DNA of 17,703 nucleotides from Acidobacteriota bacterium (GTDB lineage Bacteria; Acidobacteriota; Blastocatellia; Pyrinomonadales; Pyrinomonadaceae): positions 1 to 17,703 of the forward strand of contig JAHEEZ010000056.1 in the NCBI GenBank assembly GCA_024640445.1. Direction: 5' to 3'. The position numbers and the translations under genes are program-made. Positions 14,765 to 17,703 of this stretch are shown one piece after another. The first letter of the stretch is position 1. The number at the start of each line of letters is the position of its first letter. The notes under the pieces are model-generated. The model worked only from the letters and a program-made list of their open reading frames with translations, did no database searches and was not told where the DNA came from.

Positions 14765-15559
14765 ATGCAAATGAACGAATCCGAAGCGAGAGGGCTGATC
14801 GTGGAGATCGGCCGCCTGATGTACGAACGCAGTTACGTGGTGTCGTCCGACGGCAACGTCAGCATAAGGCTGGACGAGAACCGCATTCTCGCGACTCCGA
14901 CCATGACTTCGAAAGGCCGTATGACGGTCGATTCGCTCGCGTTGACGGATCTGGACGGCAAGCCGCTCAGCGACACCAAAGCTTCATCCGAACTGGCGAT
15001 GCACATCCTCATCTACAAGATGAGGCCGGATATCAAAGCCGTCTGTCACGCCCATCCGCCGCACGGCACCGCTTTCGCTGTCGCCGGACTTGCGATTGAC
15101 AAACCTATACTCTCGGAGGTGATCCTGACGCTTGGGTGTGTTCCTCTGACGGAATACGGAACTCCTTCGACCGATGAGCTGACGGAAGCGATGAAGCCGT
15201 TCGTTCCGCACCACAACGCTTTGCTTATGGCGAATCACGGCGCGGTCGCGTACGGCAGGGACCTTTGGGAAGCGTTCGACCGGCTTGAAACTCTTGAGCA
15301 CACGGCGAGGATCGCGATCCTTTCGAGGGCGCTTGGCGGCGCGAATGACCTTCCGCCCGAGGCGATTGAGAAACTGATCCACATACGCGAGCGGGCAGGA
15401 TATCTGTCCGAGTCCGCGCGTTGCCAGTCGTGCGGCTACCTGCATGAGACGGGCATAACCTGTGAGCTGGAGGGAACCCGCACACCGAACGGGACCAAGA
15501 TCTCGTTTACCCGGGAAGAACTGATCGAATTGCTGAATCAGGTGGCATCCAGAAGCTGA
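14765..15559 (+). CDS. Class II aldolase (fuculose/rhamnulose-1-phosphate aldolase-like), probable BMC cargo
   Basis: A 264-aa class II aldolase/adducin-family protein. Zinc ligands by family comparison are His95 and His97 in CHAHPPHG and His158 in MANHGAV, with catalytic-type Glu76 in ASSELAMH; SSDGNVS (27-33) forms the phosphate-binding loop. Family members cleave L-fuculose-1-P or L-rhamnulose-1-P to DHAP and L-lactaldehyde. The core ends near 210; the extra tail has CQSC (220-223) and Cys233, then a Pro-Gly linker and an amphipathic helix, FTREELIELLNQVASRS (248-264), typical of encapsulation peptides that target enzymes into BMC shells. The frame is open to 14684, but that extension overlaps the terminator, so I start at the ATG at 14765 (14771 also possible); no clear ribosome binding site is seen. 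BMC shell genes follow. Confidence 0.9.
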   Translation: MQMNESEARGLIVEIGRLMYERSYVVSSDGNVSIRLDENRILATPTMTSKGRMTVDSLALTDLDGKPLSDTKASSELAMHILIYKMRPDIKAVCHAHPPHGTAFAVAGLAIDKPILSEVILTLGCVPLTEYGTPSTDELTEAMKPFVPHHNALLMANHGAVAYGRDLWEAFDRLETLEHTARIAILSRALGGANDLPPEAIEKLIHIRERAGYLSESARCQSCGYLHETGITCELEGTRTPNGTKISFTREELIELLNQVASRS

Positions 15560-15605
15560 TCTTAAGAAGAATTTGTCGCGTTTCGGTTCAATACCGCCGT
15601 TCAAA

Positions 15606-15635
15606 TTGGCGAAAAATCGGAAAAGACTGTAAATT
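15606..15635 (+). promoter_or_regulatory. Possible internal promoter for the shell genes
   Basis: TTGGCG (15606-15611), an 18-bp spacer and TAAATT (15630-15635), each 4/6 to consensus. It would let shell proteins be made in excess of the aldolase. The match is weak, so this is tentative. Confidence 0.3.
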
Positions 15636-15652
15636 TGTAAGACATTACGCAA
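15635..15652. promoter_or_regulatory. Degenerate Rex-like palindrome before the BMC-H gene
   Basis: TTGTAAGACATTACGCAA matches the Rex consensus at 9 of 12 specified positions, keeping the TTGT and CAA ends. It immediately follows the possible -10 at 15630, where a repressor would block initiation. Chance occurrence is not excluded. Confidence 0.3.
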
Positions 15653-15676
15653 ATCCACCAGGAGCTTGAAAACTAA

Positions 15677-15955
15677 ATGCAAGAAGCACTAGGAATGGTT
15701 GAGACAAAAGGTCTCGTGGCGATGATCGAGGCCTCGGACGCAATGGTCAAAGCGGCGAACGTCCATCTTGTCGGTTATGAGAAGATCGGAGCGGGATTCG
15801 TGACGGCGATCGTCCGCGGCGACGTTGCGGCTGTGAAGGCGGCAACTGATGCCGGTGCGGCCGCCGCGCGCAGGGTCGGAGAACTCGTGAGCGTCCACGT
15901 CATACCGCGTCCGCACAGCAGCGTCGATGAGAATCTGCCGGTAGTGGTCAAATAA
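15677..15955 (+). CDS. BMC-H shell hexamer protein (PduA/CcmK-like)
   Basis: A 92-aa single-BMC-domain protein, very close to PduA-type shell proteins: EALGMVETKGL at the start, EKIGAGFVTAIVRGDVAAVK in the middle and VHVIPRPH near the end. Hexamers tile the facets of microcompartments, and the central pore passes small metabolites. The pore loop is KIGAG (36-40), against KIGSG in PduA, so the pore-lining Ser is replaced by Ala. AGGAG at 15660-15664, 12 bases upstream, is the probable ribosome binding site, the best in the locus, in keeping with high expression. It is the only BMC-H in the window, and no BMC-T is present. A structured spacer follows before the BMC-P genes. Confidence 0.97.
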   Translation: MQEALGMVETKGLVAMIEASDAMVKAANVHLVGYEKIGAGFVTAIVRGDVAAVKAATDAGAAAARRVGELVSVHVIPRPHSSVDENLPVVVK

Positions 15956-15963
15956 TTTCTAAC

Positions 15964-16011
15964 GCCCGGTTCGTATCGGCGAACGGCGGAACGCCGTCGC
16001 GGCGGCCGGGC
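15964..16011 (+). promoter_or_regulatory. Structured intercistronic hairpin between BMC-H and the first BMC-P
   Basis: Outer stem GCCCGG (15964-15969) with CCGGGC (16006-16011), enclosing a perfect inner hairpin ACGGCG-GAA-CGCCGT (15983-15997). A pyrimidine-rich stretch, ATTCTTATCTCTT, then leads straight into the next ATG. It could act as a leaky terminator or as a 3'-end stabiliser of BMC-H mRNA, and would lower BMC-P output. Confidence 0.55.
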
Positions 16012-16024
16012 ATTCTTATCTCTT

Positions 16025-16303
16025 ATGCGAATTGCCAGGATCCTCGGCACGGTCGTCTCCACTCAAAAAGACGAAAGATTAAAAGGCAAGAAATTGCTCG
16101 TGGTAAAGCCTATTAACCTTGACGGCACTGACCGTGATGATTATGTCGTCGCGGTCGATACCGTCGGTGCCGGTTTTCATGAACGAGTCCTTATAGTCAG
16201 CGGCTCCTCGGCGCGTATGGCGGAAGGCAACAAGGACTGTCCCGTGGACACCGCGATCGTTGGCGTTATCGACACCATCGATCAGACCGCACCTGAAAAA
16301 TAG
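16025..16303 (+). CDS. BMC-P shell pentamer protein 1 (EutN/CcmL family)
   Basis: A 92-aa EutN/CcmL/PduN-family protein; pentamers cap the vertices of microcompartments. Family features: RIARILGTVVSTQKDERLKG at the N-terminus, LLVVKPINLDG, VAVDTVGAGFHERVLIVSGSSAR (41-63) and PVDTAIVGVIDTID near the end. The GSSAR loop of typical BMC-P is intact. It is the first of three consecutive BMC-P genes, starting 69 bp after BMC-H, immediately behind the structured spacer, with no clear Shine-Dalgarno, which suggests low translation as expected for vertex proteins. Confidence 0.95.
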   Translation: MRIARILGTVVSTQKDERLKGKKLLVVKPINLDGTDRDDYVVAVDTVGAGFHERVLIVSGSSARMAEGNKDCPVDTAIVGVIDTIDQTAPEK

Positions 16304-16334
16304 GATCGAAACCCACTTTTCCCGAAAGATTCCG

Positions 16335-16622
16335 ATGCAGTTGGCGCGTGTAATAGGAAATGTCGTATGCACGATCAAGAACGAGTCCCTGAAGGGCCGG
16401 AAGATCCTGATCGTCCAGAACCTCGACGAAGATCTGAAGCCGGTCGGTTCTCCGCACGTCGCGCTGGACGCGATAGGTGCCGGAGTCGGGGAGCTTGTTT
16501 TCTGGTGCCGTGGAAAAGAGGCGTCGTTCCCGTTCAAGAGAGATGAAACGCCAACGGACTGCACGATCGTCGGGATCGTCGATTCCGATTCGCATATTCA
16601 CAAGAAACAAAGCCTGAAGTAA
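16335..16622 (+). CDS. BMC-P shell pentamer protein 2 (EutN/CcmL family, divergent)
   Basis: A 95-aa EutN/CcmL-family protein starting MQLARVIGNVVCTIKNESLK. The frame is open 75 bp further upstream into the preceding gene, but the family alignment fixes the start at the ATG at 16335. The core is conserved (LIVQNLDEDLKPVG, VALDAIGAGVGELV, TDCTIVGIVDSD), but the usual GSSAR loop is replaced by FWCRGKEASFPFKRDET, and the C-terminus carries a His/Lys-rich end (HIHKKQSLK). It lies 31 bp after BMC-P 1 and 7 bp before BMC-P 3. The altered loop sits on the pentamer surface in family structures, so this paralogue may occupy distinct vertices or contact a distinct partner. Confidence 0.93.
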   Translation: MQLARVIGNVVCTIKNESLKGRKILIVQNLDEDLKPVGSPHVALDAIGAGVGELVFWCRGKEASFPFKRDETPTDCTIVGIVDSDSHIHKKQSLK

Positions 16623-16629
16623 ACACATA

Positions 16630-16911
16630 ATGCTCCTCGCGAAGGTCATTGGCAACGTCGTTGCGACACAGAAGAACCAGCGTTACGAAGGCGGACGGAT
16701 AATGCTGTGCCGGGTCATCACGCCGGAAGGCGAGGATACGAAGGCGACAATGCTGGCTTTGGATTCGGTTGACGCGGGTGAGGGGGACATTGTCCTGATC
16801 GTCAGAGAAGGATTCTCGGCTTCGACCGCAGCAACGGGCCGGCCGGGTGCCGCCATAGATTCAGCGATCGTCGGTGTGGTAGACAGGGTAGACCTTTTGC
16901 CGGCTGAATAA
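16630..16911 (+). CDS. BMC-P shell pentamer protein 3 (EutN/CcmL family)
   Basis: A 93-aa EutN/CcmL-family protein: MLLAKVIGNVVATQKNQRYE, LCRVITPEGED, LALDSVDAGEGDIVLIV and AIDSAIVGVVDRVDLL. The GSSAR-type loop is altered to EGFSASTAATGR, keeping the Ser-Ala core. It is only 7 bp after BMC-P 2 and 3 bp before the Cys-cluster gene, so the three are surely co-transcribed and probably translationally coupled. Carrying three different BMC-P genes is typical of PVM-like compartments, as known from Planctomycetes and Verrucomicrobia. Confidence 0.95.
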   Translation: MLLAKVIGNVVATQKNQRYEGGRIMLCRVITPEGEDTKATMLALDSVDAGEGDIVLIVREGFSASTAATGRPGAAIDSAIVGVVDRVDLLPAE

Positions 16912-16914
16912 GAA

Positions 16915-17238
16915 ATGCGCGACGAGAACAAAAAGATCCTTGCCGACAAGATAGCCGCGATCCTGCAAAACGAATCGGGCGTGGAAGGTAACGAACAATT
17001 GTGGAAGGCGGTCAGCGAACTCGGAAAACGTCTTGAAAAGCTTGAAGGAGCCGCCGTCCTGAATACGTTCCCAAATCCCTCTTTAAGTTCCCCAGTTCAC
17101 CCAAGTCTCGCAAAGTACTCTGTAGTGGAAGCCGTCATCATTCCTTCCTCAGATACAACCCAGGAAAAGACCTGCACGTTCGAACCAAACGAAAAGCCCT
17201 GCGACCATTGCTCCATGTGCAGTTCGCGGGGGTTCTAG
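16915..17238 (+). CDS. Small BMC-operon protein with EP-like helix and C-terminal Cys cluster, undescribed
   Basis: A 107-aa protein, ATG three bases after the BMC-P 3 stop, so translated by coupling. Residues 3-19 (DENKKILADKIAAILQN) form an amphipathic helix like N-terminal encapsulation peptides. Residues 26-45 (NEQLWKAVSELGKRLEKLEG) form a second, coiled-coil-like helix. A Pro/Ser-rich linker (~52-66) leads to a short beta-like stretch (YSVVEAVIIP) and then Cys87, Cys96, Cys99 and Cys102 (C-x8-C-x2-C-x2-C, PCDHCSMC) five residues before the end. Four cysteines in this spacing could hold a [4Fe-4S] cluster or Zn. I recognise no family. Position and the helix suggest a cargo, adaptor or redox component of the compartment; this is inference. 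Confidence 0.75.
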   Translation: MRDENKKILADKIAAILQNESGVEGNEQLWKAVSELGKRLEKLEGAAVLNTFPNPSLSSPVHPSLAKYSVVEAVIIPSSDTTQEKTCTFEPNEKPCDHCSMCSSRGF

Positions 17239-17274
17239 CTGGTGAATCGTAAATAGTGAATCGGGAATAGAGCG

Positions 17275-17306
17275 TCCGACACACGTTAGTTTGTCGGAAG
17301 GTTTTT
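17275..17306 (+). terminator. Rho-independent terminator of the BMC operon
   Basis: TCCGACA (17275-17281) pairs perfectly with TGTCGGA (17292-17298) around a 10-nt loop, then AGG and five Ts (17302-17306). It lies 37 bp after the last BMC gene. The stem is short but correctly placed. Confidence 0.6.
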
Positions 17307-17310
17307 GAAC

Positions 17311-17327
17311 CGCAGAGGGCGCAGAGG
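17311..17327. repeat. Short tandem repeat CGCAGAGG
   Basis: Two copies of CGCAGAGG at 17311-17318 and 17320-17327, separated by G, within the pattern AACCGCAGAGGGCGCAGAGG. This kind of unit is seen dispersed in intergenic regions of various bacteria; no function can be assigned. Confidence 0.55.
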
Positions 17328-17394
17328 TTATTTTGGGGTGTGGTGTGCGACCCACCTTGGTTCGAATCGTGAGTGGTGAATCGTAAATTGATGG

Positions 17395-17419
17395 CGGGAG
17401 CCGGGGTTTCCGACTCCCG
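17395..17419 (-). terminator. Possible terminator of lemA
   Basis: CGGGAG (17395-17400) pairs with CTCCCG (17414-17419) around a 13-nt loop. On the minus strand it is followed by CCATCAATTT, a poor U-tract. It overlaps a tandem CGACTCC repeat (17411-17424), so it may be repeat-derived rather than a terminator. Confidence 0.35.
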
Positions 17420-17434
17420 ACTCCTGTTACCTGA

Positions 17435-17703
17435 CTACTTACCCCTCATATCATTGGCGTCAAACTTCGGAGCTTCCTTGTTCTCAGCCTCGTAAAACGG
17501 CTCTTCCTTGAATCCGACGAGCGAAGCGGTTATCACCGCAGGGAACTGGTTCCGCGTCGTGTTGTAGTCCGTCACTGCCTTGTTGTAATCCTTGCGGGCT
17601 ACGTCGATACGGTTTTCGGTTCCCGCAACCTCATCCTGCACTTTCAGAAACGCCTCGTTCGATTTCAATACCGGATAACTCTCGAACACTACAAGTAACC
17701 GGC
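17435..17703 (-). CDS. lemA: LemA family protein, C-terminal part only
   Basis: Partial: the frame is open to the right edge, so the N-terminal half with its membrane anchor is missing. The visible 88 residues carry the LemA signature: FESYPVLKSNEAFLKVQDEV, GTENRIDVARKDYNKAV, DYNTTRNQFPAVI and EPFYEAENKEAPKF, followed by a short DANDMRGK end. LemA proteins are helical-bundle proteins with one N-terminal membrane segment and poorly defined function, often next to TPM-domain genes. It is convergent with the BMC operon and separated by ~200 bp of repeat-rich spacer, so it is probably unrelated to it. Confidence 0.9.
   Translation of the reverse strand, partial: RLLVVFESYPVLKSNEAFLKVQDEVAGTENRIDVARKDYNKAVTDYNTTRNQFPAVITASLVGFKEEPFYEAENKEAPKFDANDMRGK

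Larger units (their letters stand above)
17241..17388. repeat. Direct 14-bp repeat pair, part of short degenerate repeats
   Basis: GGTGAATCGTAAAT occurs at 17241-17254 and 17375-17388, with further degenerate copies of the GTGAATCG unit at 17256-17263 and around 17363-17371. The terminator and the CGCAGAGG repeat lie between. This is non-coding, repeat-derived spacer. Confidence 0.7.

Noticed and set aside
14984..15682. 232-codon minus-strand ORF opposite the aldolase
   Set aside because: Arg-rich shadow frame; aldolase zinc and phosphate motifs are on the plus strand.
16260..16334. 25-residue N-terminal extension of BMC-P 2
   Set aside because: It overlaps the end of BMC-P 1 in another frame; EutN-family proteins begin at the M-x-L-A-R-V methionine at 16335.
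17241..17388. Two 14-bp direct repeats considered as attachment sites of a small element
   Set aside because: The 120 bp between them encodes nothing and holds other degenerate repeats, so minisatellite-like debris is a better fit than att sites.

Overview
The window reads as a bacterial chromosome segment of moderately high GC with no mobile elements, CRISPR, tRNA or rRNA. Abundant Hanks-type Ser/Thr kinases with one membrane span, tandem PilZ domains, a Rex repressor and a small fucose/rhamnose-type microcompartment locus together suggest Acidobacteriota (Blastocatellia/Pyrinomonadales-like). Planctomycetota or Verrucomicrobiota are alternatives. This is inference from gene content, not from a marker phylogeny.

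Layout. (1) 1-5523, plus strand: the 3' part of a membrane Ser/Thr kinase, an exported TPR protein, an HhH-GPD DNA glycosylase-like protein and a second, complete membrane Ser/Thr kinase. (2) 5533-7033, minus strand: a PlsC-type acyltransferase and a tandem PilZ protein. (3) 7262-9835: gyrA, with a good sigma70-type promoter, ending in a convergent spacer that carries two structurally related perfect hairpins. (4) 9984-13452, minus strand: an exported beta-helix protein of the Pectate_lyase_3 type, then ruvB and ruvA. (5) From 13581, plus strand: rex, divergent from ruvA and carrying a near-consensus Rex operator over its own promoter, then a small membrane-anchored coiled-coil protein. (6) 14765-17238: a compact bacterial microcompartment (BMC) locus with a class II aldolase bearing a C-terminal encapsulation-peptide-like helix, one BMC-H hexamer protein, three different BMC-P (EutN/CcmL) pentamer proteins and an unrecognised 107-aa protein with a C-terminal four-cysteine cluster. 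(7) 17239-17434: a repeat-rich spacer with a likely terminator, then the C-terminal part of a convergent lemA gene.

How the genes may work together. The BMC set most resembles the PVM-type compartments that split fuculose-1-P or rhamnulose-1-P into DHAP and lactaldehyde. No aldehyde dehydrogenase, phosphotransacylase or alcohol dehydrogenase is encoded here, so the rest of the pathway must lie elsewhere or be absent. Rex senses NADH/NAD+. Its gene lies just upstream, and a degenerate Rex-like palindrome lies in the leader of the BMC-H gene, so redox control of compartment assembly is a reasonable hypothesis. The most novel items are the 107-aa Cys-cluster protein, the hairpin separating BMC-H from the BMC-P genes, and the covarying twin hairpins after gyrA.
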